Under the pieces are notes generated by a model. The model made no database searches and was not told the DNA's origin. It saw only the letters and a list, made by a program, of their open reading frames with translations. From Asterias rubens (Eukaryota > Echinodermata > Asteroidea > Forcipulatida > Asteriidae), in contig NC_047072.1 of assembly GCF_902459465.1 (NCBI RefSeq), positions 15,977,776 through 16,041,775 on the forward strand: a DNA stretch of 64,000 nucleotides, given 5' to 3'. The translations under genes were made by a program, and so were the position numbers. Positions 35,765 to 46,344 of this stretch are shown here, in pieces. Positions within the stretch are counted from its first letter, which is position 1, and each line of letters begins with the position of its first letter.

Positions 35765-35769
35765 TTAAA

Positions 35770-36620
35770 GCTAAACTGAATAGCATTACATCTGGGTAAG
35801 CAGCAAAAAAAAAGTACACAAAGGTCATTCATTTGTTTTGTCTTCCATGAACAGCTTGCAAAATGAGTAACTTTATTAAAATAGACATAAGTCCTCTTTC
35901 TCAGGAATTATCAATTTCTTCTATTATTTTTTCCCCCTTAATAAGCAAGAGAGAGTGCTTGTTCAATAAACGGTTTGACACTGAACTTTTTAGTTTTATT
36001 CGATTGTTTTGAAAAATTACCAATCAACTTTTTGGCCTTTATAGTTTTAAACATATGTTTTTACATGAACTGGTAGAGTCTGTAAAGACATTCGTTATGT
36101 CTGATGAATATATGCGAATAATATTAAGTGTGACTACTTATGTACAAGAATTAATGTCAAATTTGTTAATACAATATTTAATTTTAAGCAGGGAAATATA
36201 ATATATTGAGGGAGCATCAGATAGTAACGATACTTCTGTAGAGACACGAGAAGGATGCTAAAAGTAAACTTCATAACAATTAATGAACAATGGGTCCCAA
36301 GTTTATGTTTAATCTTGAATATAGAGTATCATGCACTGTATCATGGCAACTGCAACCATCCAACATAATATTTCTTTGTTGGCATTGGTTAAATGTAGAC
36401 TCAATGCTACATGTATCAAGGATTATATACTGTACACTCAGTGTAATGGTCACAACATCCAGTCCACTAAAACACTATGGTCAATCCTGAATAAAGAATA
36501 TAGAGTATCAAGCACTACCATCAACTATCTAACAATTGCCTTGATGATATTTCTCCTATAACGATATGATGTTTCTCCTATAATGATACATGTATCAAAA
36601 TTTACATACTGCACATTTAT
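35770..36620. other. No gene recognised
   Basis: AT-rich. Weak repeats of TATAGAGTATCA and TTTCTCCTATAA occur near 36320-36580. Confidence 0.45.
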
Positions 36621-36625
36621 TTTAA

Positions 36626-37474
36626 AGACAGTGGACACTATTGCTAATTACTCAAAATAATTATCATCATAAAACCTTTCTTGATTACGAGTAATGGGGA
36701 GAGGTTGATGGTATAAAACATTGTGAGAAACAGCTCCCTCTGAAGTGACGTAGTTTTCGAGAAAGAAGTCATTTTTCACGAATTTGATTTCGAGACCTCA
36801 AGCATCAAAAAGCACACAACTTCGTGTGACAAGGGTGTTTTTTCTTTCATTATCATCTCGCAAACTCGACAACCGATTGAGCTCAAATTTTCACAGGTTT
36901 GCTATTTTATGCATATGTTGAGATACACCAAGTGAGAAGACTGGTCTTTGACATTATTACCAATAGTATACACATAATGAATGTTTATGAGTGCAATGGT
37001 GCGAATAATGTTCATGAGTTGAAAGATGGAATGTTCTATTCAACGAGGCGGAGCCGAGTTGAATGGAACATTCCAGCTTTCAACGAATGAACATATTCGC
37101 ACCATTGCACGAATGAAAAACATTCATTATTTGTTTTATATAACATCCAAGTAGAACCTTGTAATTTTGATTGAAAGATACAACTTTCAAAACAAACAAT
37201 TTCAACTGTAGAAGCCGAATGCTAGTAATTTTACTATGCCTTCCTTGCAGAAGACCTGCTGCGTTAATACCAAAGACACGCGCACGCAGTGATGTTTTTA
37301 CTCAGCTTTTTCGTTCCATCCGAAAAGTACCATTGCACGCTGCCATCGGATGGAACGAAAAAGCACGGTGAGCGACTCAGCGTGCAATGGTACTTTTATT
37401 TGCTATCACGTGACGGACAATCCTCCAATCAAATGGCAAGGATCCGCTTGGGTGTTATATAATATCCACTGTCT
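36626..37474. repeat. Family A element interrupted by a foldback element
   Basis: TTAA flanks both ends (36622-36625 and 37475-37478). AGACAGTGGACACTATTGCT starts it and TATCCACTGTCT ends it. The family A body runs to about 36970, where CCAATAGTA is broken and resumes after 37462. The insert is the foldback described separately. Nesting gives the order: family A first, foldback later. Confidence 0.88.
36970..37462. repeat. Composite foldback element, copy 1
   Basis: 36976-37128 is a large palindrome: the arms (AATGAATGTTT, GTGCAATGGTGCGAAT, TTGAAAG, TGGAATGTTC) pair over about 69 bp around a short GC-rich loop near 37050. 37136-37462 is bounded by TTATATAACATCCAAG and its inverse CTTGGGTGTTATATAA. 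Inside, TCGTTCCATCCGA pairs with TCGGATGGAACGA, and AAAGTACCATTGCACGCTG pairs with CAGCGTGCAATGGTACTTT. A related inverted copy is at 62946-63540. Confidence 0.9.
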
Positions 37475-37479
37475 TTAAA

Positions 37480-38070
37480 CTGGTCATGAAATCGCAAGTT
37501 ATTAATTGTACTGATAGTATGATAATCAATCTTGAAAATAGAATGTTGCGTACCCTGAACTGCAACTGTCAAAAAAGAAGCTCTGTTGATGTTGGTTTGT
37601 TTCCTGTACATATAATCTATTTTGGGGAATCCTTGTGTTTTGCATCTTTGTTTCCTTTTATCCCTGTAGTATAGTTAAGAACCTACAGGGACATTGTACA
37701 CAAATTCCTCGCGGAGCACCCCAGTCTTTAAGAATTCCCCTTTGTTTTCCCCTGTTTTGTTCTCAGTCTCCATGAGGTGAATATGAAGTCATTGCTACGT
37801 ATATCAATGTTTATATACTGAACACTTGTTGCATAATTCATTGGCTCTACAACACAATGATTTTAACACTGTCACTGCTACCTATGGATTGGACAGGTAT
37901 GGTAAACAATATTGTTCAAATAAAACTGATTGAATTAAAACCACAAATACCACTTCTTATGGGGATTGAGTTAATGAGAAACAAGAAGTATTGACTATTG
38001 AACCATTGTGGTAATTTCACATCAATGTACAAGTTCTACAGGACAACACCAGTATCATAGTTATATGGCA
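37480..38070. other. Presumed 3' flank of the minus-strand TRIM gene
   Basis: No repeat or ORF of note. It is downstream of the TRIM stop at 38074 on the minus strand, so part of it is likely 3' UTR, but I see no unambiguous poly(A) signal. Confidence 0.4.
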
Positions 38071-38073
38071 AGG

Positions 38074-40797
38074 TTACACCTTGTTATAAATTTTTACTGA
38101 TTTGAAGTCTGCCACTGCCAGTTGCTGCCCATTTGGGGTCAATGAGATTCCACCTGGGCAGTACAGACCCCGAACAATGCAGCTGAGAAATCTACCCTCA
38201 ATATCATACCGGTGAATGTGACCAGTATTGTAATCCCAATTCAACACTGAAATGTAGATATATGAGCTGTCGCAACATACACCTCTGCAGTATTTAACTG
38301 GCTGACCATTAATGGTTGGTTTGATGGTGACTAGTGTGGCACCATTGCCATCAACAATGTCCACTCGTTTGTCCCCACCACTGACTACAACTCTATCATT
38401 GCTGTCAATGGCAATGAAGTAAGGTTCAGTCTTAACTGAAACAGTGTTTATGAGTGACCCATCACTGCAGTTGTGTTTCGTGATAACTGACCTCTTTACA
38501 TCACCAACAATGAGGACATCATTCATAACTGCTACACTGTATAGGTCTACTAATGTCTTGCCCACTTCTAGATGAGGTACCGAGTAGAAATCAAATCCCT
38601 TGGTGCCGTCTGTGTTGTATATCTTGACAGAGTTGCTGCTATCAACAACAACTAGCTGACCCTGGAATGCTGCTACAGCCTGTGGATCTGCAAAACAAAA
38701 ATGACCAAAATGGATACTAAGTAAAAATGACCCTTCATTATGTAAAAACCAGTATGGGGGGTATTCAATTAAAAAAACTGTGTTTTAGTCTTAAATGGAA
38801 ATTACTCTTGAATAACTGGCTTTTATGCTGGCTGAATTGCTCACTTTGAAAGACAGGCACTGACAAATAACAAACCGATAGAAGCATGCTATAGTTCGTA
38901 TTATGAAATATTCAAATCAGTGTCGGGGAAAAATGAAGGAGAACAACAGCATAGAATGTAGTCATCTTGTTAAACAAATGTTGATGGAGTTTTTAGGAAA
39001 CAAATCCAGTAACATTTATATACAGAGGGTCATATCAAAATTTGGTTTGATAAAACTTCTCTGATAGCACTGGTTAGGAAGGGCGAACTCTTCTCATGGA
39101 CTACAATTTGAAAGTCATCCTGTAACCAATCATATGTTTAAAGGGACATGTTGCCTCGGTCTATGAAAAGCGTTTGAAAACTGTTTGTTATGAAATGATA
39201 TCATGGTTAGAAAGATGTTTTAGAAGTATAATATGACCATCCACACAAATAAGCTCAAAATTGCACGATTTTGGTGGAATCAAATTTTGTACTCATGGCC
39301 GACCATGTTAGTTTGCAAAGTAAAAGGAAAACCTCGCAATTTCAAGGCATATTTGTGTGGATCATTATATCCTACTTTTAAAATATCTTTCCAACCATGC
39401 ATTTCATATAACAAACGGTTTTCAAACACTTCTCTATACCAACTCGCCCGATCCAAGGCAACGTATCCCTTTAATAACTCGTGATTAGAACTAGCACCAA
39501 GTATGTTCTATCTTTACGTAATTGAATTTGTAAGGAACTTACTGTGTGATAATTGGATAGTTTGTATCTGGTCTCCTTTAGTGTTGTAGATCACCACTCT
39601 TTTATTGCTGTATTCTGCCACTGCCACCTCATCCCCAGGTAAAGAAGCATCAATATCATATGCTTGAGGGTCAAACTTCAAACAAAGCTCCCACCTTGGT
39701 TCCTTCAGATTACCCAGGGAGATGGCACATGCTTCTGGATTGAATCTCAGATGGGAAAGGGTAGAATCTATCTCTGGTGGATTTTGACCTGTAAGCGATT
39801 TCATGTCTTTACTGATTGTAGGATAGAGTGCAAGGAAGTCGGGCGCTGAAGAATTGCTGGCATCTTTAGCAACCTGCAGTAAATTCTGTATTTGCTGTAT
39901 TTTTACACTCACTGTTTGGTGCTCCTCCTCCAATTTCTTACAACGATCTATTTGGATGGCTTTTATTTCATCCATAATGCGACTCTCTTGAGCTGCTATC
40001 TCAGCCCTGATCTTATCAGCTCTGTTCCTCACCTCTGCCATGGTTCCATGAGCTGCATTGTCTAGGTTGTCTTTCATTGCTGAAACACTTGTTTTGGATT
40101 GGTCAAGGTTCTTCAAGATGCCTTCAAGAGGATTAAAGAGCTTAGCCAATGATTGTTTAGATGTGGATGAAGCTTGGTTGCAATCAAGATACTCATGGTG
40201 TGGTTTAGGGTGATCTATGACTGTGCAATCTCTACAAATCATCACATCACATGTTGTACAGTAGAACCTCATCACTTCACCTTCATGAGTTTGGCATGCT
40301 GGGTGGCTTTTTATTTGTGACTTTTTCATTGCAATCTTCCCATCACGGATGTCTTTCAAAGTAGCTACTTTGTGACTTGATGATGCTGGAACCTTTTGGT
40401 GCATTTTGTAACAGCTTGCACAAATGAACATGGGGCAGTCAAAACAGAAATGCAATGCATCATGTTTTTCCTCGCATAAGTCACAGAGCAACTTCGCATT
40501 TTGAGATAAACTGACCTGCCCCAGTTGACTTGCAAGACCGGTTAAAATAGAGTTAGTCTTGAGATCTTTAACACCCTCTTCAGGAAGTTGTGTCTCCTTT
40601 TGACAAATAGGACAAATGAGCGTCTTGGCGTCTTCGTACTTGGAAGTGTGATATTCAAGTAAACAGTGTTTACAAAAGCTGTGAAGACAGTCTAGTACTT
40701 TGGGTTCTGTGTACTCCTCTTGACAAATACTGCACTCCAGATAATCCTGTCTGATTTTCTCTAGAGATGAAACCTCGGCTGCTTCAAAAGATGCCAT
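38074..40797 (-). CDS. TRIM protein: RING, B-box1, B-box2, coiled coil, NHL-like
   Basis: Predicted E3 ubiquitin ligase of the tripartite-motif class, 622 aa in two coding exons, 40797-39543 and 38687-38074. The donor is GTAAGT and the acceptor TTTTGCAG; exon 1 leaves one base and the joined frame runs to TAA at 38076-38074. RING: C22, C25, C37, H39, C42, C45, C62, C65. B-box1: C105, C108, C118, C121, C126, C129, H133, H142. B-box2: C168, H171, C180, C183, C188, C191, H196, H200 or H201. Residues about 205-330 are heptad-rich, and about 350-622 have repeated NHL/beta-propeller-like segments (VAVAEYSNKRVVIYN, QLVVVDSSNSVKIYN). The order resembles TRIM2/3/56-type proteins. The ATG follows an acceptor (TTTTTAG) at 40801, so an untranslated first exon exists upstream. 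The 855-bp intron hosts a family D element. Substrate unknown; head to head with the TRIM at 44043. Confidence 0.92.
39142..39470. repeat. Inverted-repeat element, family D, in the TRIM intron
   Basis: Flanked by TTAA at 39138-39141 and 39471-39474. The left end AGGGACATGTTGCCTCGGTC matches the inverse of the right end, GATCCAAGGCAACGTATCCCT. The body is itself roughly palindromic: ATATGACCATCCACACAAAT near 39231 pairs with ATTTGTGTGGATCATTATAT near 39350. No coding capacity. Confidence 0.92.
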
Positions 40798-40800
40798 TTT

Positions 40801-42190
40801 CTAAAAATTAGAACAAAAGTGAGAGAATTATTTTTTTTGAATAATGAGCGTGTACATGTATGCATTGTTGGGTGAACAAAATGATTTTCTTATTGTGAGG
40901 ATCCTTTGTTCCATTGAGTAAAATACCCCACAAGGGGGCCTTGGTTTTTTAAATTACAATTTATAGTGTTTAGAAAAAGAATTGTGACAATTCCATCAGT
41001 TTGAAATAAAAAGCTATTCCTGGAACTCAGTTGTTAAAGAAAAAAATATAAAGAACAAAATATATGTTCTATATGAGTTTTTTTCCAAAGTAGAACAAAG
41101 CAATATTAGCTTGTAAACTTCCATGATTAAAGAAATTTTGGTTTTCCTTCTGAGTTTGATAAAAGGGATGTTATGATGACTGAGCTAAGTGATAGCCAAC
41201 AATCCTACATGTAAATAATATGTGAAAAAAACCGAAAACAAAATGTTTTAAAGATATTTGCAGTGTCTTTCTGAATACTGCAAGATAAAACAAAATCAAA
41301 CCCCAATACTGAACATGCATGTTATTCATTGACTCTCTCAATCTTTATTATAAAATTTATATTTCAATATGGCATTCATTATTCATAAAAAAAGTTATTG
41401 GCCATTGACCAGCTCGTGACTGACAGACAAGACAAAAATTAAATTTCTCTCTCAGTAGTGCGTCGTGTACGGGCAGATAAGAACTCAAGCTCTGGTGTTT
41501 CTGCTCAGGATGAACAGTACTTAAAATCTTATTTTCAACAAAGAAAGTGGAATATTGTTTTAAAAAAATGACCAATAAACAGGTTTTTTGTTATAGCTTT
41601 CTATAATTTTTAGTAACTATTTGTTACATTGTCAAAACCGAGGAGGGGGTTGCAAGTTCGATAACTTCCTGCAGTCCTTCACACATATTTCATAGACTGA
41701 AGGGCCGTGGTTTAGTAGTAGTAGGAGTCTAGTGTTTAGTAAATAGTAGTAGGAGTAGGACATACATGTAACAAACAACAAGGAAATTGTAAATCCATAA
41801 AAACCCAAACAGTTTGAAGATATTTTTAGATTAGATTAGAAAGTTCCCTTTAATTTACATATCAATTCAAGGGTACATCCATGACAATAATTATGTGAGT
41901 AGACATGGTATACCAAATACTTTAGCTCACCATTACTTGTGTGTGGGAAAATGAAATGTAACTTACCAAATATAATAAGTGTTCAACAAAACAGAAAGTC
42001 TGATGATTCTATGGGGTGCTGAACTCCAATCTATGGCACTGCACACAAAACTGCACATTTACTCTTCTACTTGGAGTCACTCAGGAACCAAAATCCCCTT
42101 GGAATAGGACTCGAAGCAAACACAGGTACAGCTCAGTGTACAAACGCTTTTCAACGTCGTCACACCATTACTCTATGGTCGTCACACCCT
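40801..42190 (-). other. Probable 5' UTR intron and first exon of the minus TRIM gene
   Basis: An acceptor sits at 40802-40801 just before the ATG. A good donor on the same strand (TTTGGTAAGT) ends a possible leader exon at 41967. The interval is AT-rich and lacks ORFs of interest. The leader exon's upstream boundary is not defined. Confidence 0.3.
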
Positions 42191-42419
42191 ACACCCTCTG
42201 AACCTGACCTTCATGCATTCGACACGAAAATGCATTCATCCTTCCTCTACGTGGGGTATGGCGTGCCAAATGACGCATAATCATAATGTATGCCCTTTTC
42301 GAAACCACGGCTTTGGGTTTGGATTCGGCTTTAGGCTCCGTCCTGAGCACGCACGCAAAAACACGCACTTTGTCAAAACAACCGCGGGCCAAGCTAGCCT
42401 GAGCCGATTATGGAGCAGA

Positions 42420-42427
42420 TATAAAAG
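42420..42427 (+). promoter_or_regulatory. TATA-like box
   Basis: TATAAAAG lies in the interval between the divergent TRIM genes and is oriented toward the plus-strand gene. A single match in AT-rich DNA, so weak evidence. Confidence 0.3.
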
Positions 42428-42535
42428 CTGTGGTTTCGAAAATGGCCTATATATAGATAATAATAAACAATAATTGAACTTTATAATCATATTCACATAA
42501 ATCAAATCAAGACGTAACGTCATAAAATATAGAAA

Positions 42536-42546
42536 GGGGAATTTCC
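42536..42546. promoter_or_regulatory. NF-kappaB-like site between the TRIM genes
   Basis: GGGGAATTTCC fits the kappaB consensus GGGRNNYYCC exactly. It lies within the shared 5' interval of two divergent TRIM genes. ACGTAACGTCAT, a CRE-like word, is about 25 bp to the left, and a near match AGGAATTTCCT lies at about 42757. If used, it would tie expression of the pair to Rel-type immune signalling. Confidence 0.4.
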
Positions 42547-42659
42547 TCTAGTGATGAGTAATGGCGTGTTGTGCAATGTACGTAGTTTCATCATACGGGG
42601 AATTTATCGAAATGTAATGGCATTTATGTGCAATAATTATGTGCAATGTGTTTTAATCA

Positions 42660-42815
42660 CAGAGCTGCTTTAAAAGAAAAGAAAACTAAGGGGACACAGA
42701 GCTAGCTAGTAGCATTCAGCGTTTTGTGCCACCATCAGCTAATAACAGTCATCGCAGGAATTTCCTCTTCAAGTTCAAGATTTGATGAATACCTGACATC
42801 TTCTACTTAACACCC
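42660..42815 (+). other. Candidate leader exon of the plus TRIM gene
   Basis: ACACCC at 42815 is followed by GTAAGT, and the coding exon at 44018 begins after a strong acceptor (TTCTTTTAATTCACAG), so an upstream untranslated exon is required. This is the best donor I found in the interval; the start of the exon is arbitrary. Confidence 0.3.
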
Positions 42816-44042
42816 GTAAGTTATTTTATCAGTTAAGTTTGCCACAATCCTCATTAGAATATATTTTTATTTGATTGCATCCTAAAATGATTGATTGTTT
42901 ACAATTCCAGACTTCCCCTCTTATCTTTGGTTTAGAATTGTGACCATTTTGTGTTTTCATAGGGTTAGGGTCATAAATTACGAAAACACATCCATTATTA
43001 GTGTGACACAACCAAGCCGCTTTGTCGCGTCCTCTCGCGAAAACAAACGAATTTAAAGCTATGTCGAGTCGGGCTGGCTGGGGAGTGATTTTTTTTTTTT
43101 CCCAAACGACAAAACCAGAAGAATTTCATATTAGCCAAACTGTTTTGTATTGGGGGGGGGTTTATGTTGCCATATCAGCCCAACAAATCATGACAATGGG
43201 CTGGAATAATTAGCATGCACAACAAGTCAGAAAACAGAAAGACTACACTCACGGAGTTCATTATATCGGATTGTGTAACCTCTGAGGTTTTTTAGAGAGA
43301 CGCATTTCAAGGGGTAGCTTTCGTTATTTTAAAGTTTATCCAATCACTCTGACATCCTCTTTATACAAATATTTACTTTAGTTATTATTAGAAGTTTTTT
43401 CTTTTCTTTTTTTCTTCAAAGAGTGAGATCGTATTAATTTGTTTCTGACTTTTGTATGGACGGGAGCAGTGCTGACACCCAAACATTACCAATGTTTTTG
43501 AGTATTTACAATAATCTACTACCCTTAGAATTTACTCGTCCGGCGACGTGTTTGCAAGCATACTTACTAAAGAGGGAAGCTCGTGATTGGACCCGAAATG
43601 AACAATGGATACTGTAGTCCAGCATCCCATTTTTGCGGCGGCGGCGAACAAACTGTAGGCACAGTGTCAACGTGTTCCCGGACATTCAATTGGGTTTACG
43701 GCGTCTTTTTTTGGACCGACGCCAAGCGAGGCTAATAATTAACTTGATATTTCACATAAAAAAAATCTGTCCCCCATCTACGGCGAGCCAAACTTCTTCT
43801 GATAGCGCCCTCTTTTGAAACAAACTCCTTCATTACACACGGCGGACAGATTCCCTTGGGACATCGGCCGAATGTTTGTTAGCAAAACAATCAATCGTGT
43901 TTAAAATAACAGTGAAAAGTTTCAACTTTGTCTGTAAGATTTGTGAGCTGAAATATCTTTTATGATTTGTTTATTTTCTTCCAATTTTAAGAACAGTTGT
44001 TTTCTTTTAATTCACAGATCAGCACTTCATCAAGTAACCAGA

Positions 44043-45848
44043 ATGGCATCAAATATAACAGCTCAATCAGTGCTACAGACTAGCCTGGGTCATCTGGAAT
44101 GCCCGATTTGCAAAGATCGCTTCAAGCAACCCAAACTACTAAAGTGTTGTCATACATTTTGTCTTGAATGCCTCCATCAACTCATACAGAATAATCCAAC
44201 TACAACACTTTCATGTCCAGTGTGTCGACAAAATACTTCGTTAAAGAAAAATGGCACTGATGGTCTGAAAACAAACAGTTTAGCCTTGTCTCTGTTAGAA
44301 GATATTGAAAAACAGGAAACCCAACTAGACGAACAGAACAGAAAACAACTACCTGACAAGGAGCTTGTTTTTAAATGTAGCGAGCATACTGACAACGATC
44401 TTAACGTATACTGCAACAATTGCACGAAGTTGATATGCACAACTTGCATTGCAAGCTCTCATCGCTCCCATTCCCTTATGGAAGTTAATGCAGTTTCAGC
44501 CAATTATAAAAAGCAAGCCACAAAACTAATTGAAAGTATAGCACAAGGTATTGAAGTTTTCAGCGTCGCTATTCAAGAAACAGATATCTCCAGAAAGATA
44601 TTGGACTCGATGTTTGCTGCCACCAAAGAGAAAATCTCCAAGAAGGCTGACGAGGAGAAGGAGAAACTGATTCAAGAGGCAGAACAGATTTATGAAGACA
44701 GAGTCAAGACAATAGAAACTGCACGAGATACAAACAGCATGGAGATGGACAAAGCAAAACACGAGAAGGATGAAGTCATCAAGATGATGGATCAAGGGAG
44801 TTTTGAGATTGTACAACAAAAAGAAAAGCTCTTCGATGACCTCAGAGAATATAAACAGGTCAAGCCAACAAAATTGCCAGTTGGGTTGACTTTTATGGAC
44901 TTTAAACAGAGCAAGAAACCGATGGGGGAACTGGTGCTTAAAGAGGAACAACAATTAGAAGCAATTGCTTCAGCTTTGGCAAGAACGTACAGTAAAATAC
45001 ATCAACGTGTAAAAGCCATCACCAAAACTATTAAGTGGACTTTGACATCAGAAATGGGTGTGTACCTGAACCTGGACAAATGGTCAATGAATCTCACTCC
45101 TCGTGACGTTGCTGTATACTCCAATGGTGATATTGTCACAGTGTCAAATACAGACGGTTGCTTGGTTACAATACAATCAGCAGAGAGCAATCCTCAATCA
45201 ACTGTCATCCCTGAAGAACTACAAATCCAAGGTCTAACAGAACCAAACATGGTGACTGTGAACAAGAATGATGAGCTCATTGTTCTAGATGATGACGGAA
45301 CAGTCAAGATTTTCAGCAGGGATTATCTGCTGCTCCGTGAGTTTACACCAGAGAGTATCCCATCACGTATTGCAGTGGATGATGACAATCTAATAGCCAT
45401 GATAGCATTGGGTTATTACCAGAAGCGAGAAATCTTTCTATACAACTCAGATGGATCCCTCAAAAGAACTTTGCCGGTTGAAGGGTTAGGTGTATACTTG
45501 ACTATCTTCAAAGAACGACTTATCTACACCAACGAGAAGGACATGAAGTTAGTATCAGTAGACTTCTATGGTAAGGTGATATTCTCAGTAGATATCAATC
45601 AGTCTGCTGGGTTGCCTCGTGGGTTGCCACGTAGTGTGTGTTGTGACAGGGATGGGAGAATCTATGTTGCTGTAAGGAGAGGACTACATTGTTCATCATC
45701 GGGTGACATCGATCAGTACAGTCAAGATGGAAAGTACATTGGAACCATCATCAAGGATTGTATGGATCCACACTGTATCACATTTACACCAGCTGGTGAT
45801 CTGGTTGTGGCTGCAGGCACATCGGTTCAAGTCTACCACCGTGGGTAA
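44043..45848 (+). CDS. TRIM protein: RING, B-box2, coiled coil, NHL-like
   Basis: Predicted RING E3 ubiquitin ligase of 601 aa in one coding exon. The start is the ATG at 44043 in good context (CCAGAATGG), 25 nt after a strong acceptor at 44017. An upstream in-frame Met at 43962 lies in the intron and is rejected. RING: C20, C23, C35, H37, C40, C43, C58, C61. B-box2: C112, H115, C124, C127, C132, C135, H140, H143. Unlike its neighbour it has no B-box1. Residues about 150-270 form a charged coiled coil (KEKISKKADEEKEK). Residues about 330-601 are propeller-like, with recurring VAVYSNGDIVTVSNTDG, NDELIVLDDDGTVKIF and GDLVVAAGTSVQVY. AATAAA follows at 45954-45959. It probably duplicated from the same ancestor as the minus gene, but the exon structure differs (the minus gene has an intron within the propeller region). 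Confidence 0.93.
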   Translation: MASNITAQSVLQTSLGHLECPICKDRFKQPKLLKCCHTFCLECLHQLIQNNPTTTLSCPVCRQNTSLKKNGTDGLKTNSLALSLLEDIEKQETQLDEQNRKQLPDKELVFKCSEHTDNDLNVYCNNCTKLICTTCIASSHRSHSLMEVNAVSANYKKQATKLIESIAQGIEVFSVAIQETDISRKILDSMFAATKEKISKKADEEKEKLIQEAEQIYEDRVKTIETARDTNSMEMDKAKHEKDEVIKMMDQGSFEIVQQKEKLFDDLREYKQVKPTKLPVGLTFMDFKQSKKPMGELVLKEEQQLEAIASALARTYSKIHQRVKAITKTIKWTLTSEMGVYLNLDKWSMNLTPRDVAVYSNGDIVTVSNTDGCLVTIQSAESNPQSTVIPEELQIQGLTEPNMVTVNKNDELIVLDDDGTVKIFSRDYLLLREFTPESIPSRIAVDDDNLIAMIALGYYQKREIFLYNSDGSLKRTLPVEGLGVYLTIFKERLIYTNEKDMKLVSVDFYGKVIFSVDINQSAGLPRGLPRSVCCDRDGRIYVAVRRGLHCSSSGDIDQYSQDGKYIGTIIKDCMDPHCITFTPAGDLVVAAGTSVQVYHRG

Positions 45849-45953
45849 AGACAGATACCAACATTAGCATTGGACCACAGGAATCAGAGCAAGAAGAACG
45901 TTCTGAAAGTTGAAACTTCTTGAGAAGATGCTATTTAGCAAAATCTGATATTT

Positions 45954-45959
45954 AATAAA
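45954..45959 (+). terminator. Poly(A) signal of the plus TRIM gene
   Basis: AATAAA 106 nt after the stop codon, the first hexamer downstream. Confidence 0.6.
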
Positions 45960-45984
45960 TGTTAAATTTGCACGGGTGATAAAG

Positions 45985-46162
45985 AATAATGAATCTTGTT
46001 CTTTTACCCATATCACCGATGTGTGTTAGCACTGTATTATCAGTACTCTGCCCGAGCTCTGTGGAAACAAATCACAGGCATATATACTCTCGGGTGTGAT
46101 TCGAACCCACGACCTTTGTAAATCTAGAGCAGGTCAAACCAACTAGACCACCGAGATTGCCC
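45985..46162 (-). repeat. tRNA-derived SINE
   Basis: On the minus strand it begins GGGCAATCTCGGTGGTCTAG (A box TGGTCTAGTTGG), then has GTGGGTTCGAATCAC (B box), then a tail with CCACAGAGCTCGGGCAGAGT. It has no anticodon-arm fidelity, so it is not a functional tRNA gene. Confidence 0.75.
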
Positions 46163-46229
46163 GTTAGCTAGAGGCATTTCGAATGTTTTAGCAGCGGGTA
46201 CTGCAAACAATTTGCACAGGAATATGGAA

Positions 46230-46340
46230 TTATAGTTTTGGTTTTTACCCATTATACACCGATGCACTGTAGAGTCAGTACTTACCCGAGTTATGTGAAC
46301 AAAATTACAGGCATATTATTCCTTGGGAGTGATTCGCCCC
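46230..46340 (-). repeat. Truncated second copy of the same SINE
   Basis: Shares with the copy above ACCCAT...ACACCGATG, CTGTA, CAGTACT, CCGAG, ATTACAGGCATAT and GAGTGATTCG, ending before the tRNA-like head. Confidence 0.65.
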
Positions 46341-46344
46341 CATT

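Noticed and set aside
43962-44042. Upstream Met extending the plus TRIM ORF by 27 residues
   Set aside because: The segment contains a strong splice acceptor (polypyrimidine then CACAG at 44017), so it is intronic.
44177-44954. Minus-strand ORFs of 90 and 142 aa inside the plus TRIM gene
   Set aside because: They are shadows of a long coding exon with complete zinc-ligand sets on the other strand.
46080-46162. Apparent tRNA gene with good A and B boxes
   Set aside because: The cloverleaf arms do not pair, and a second partial copy with the same non-tRNA tail follows; SINE is the better reading.
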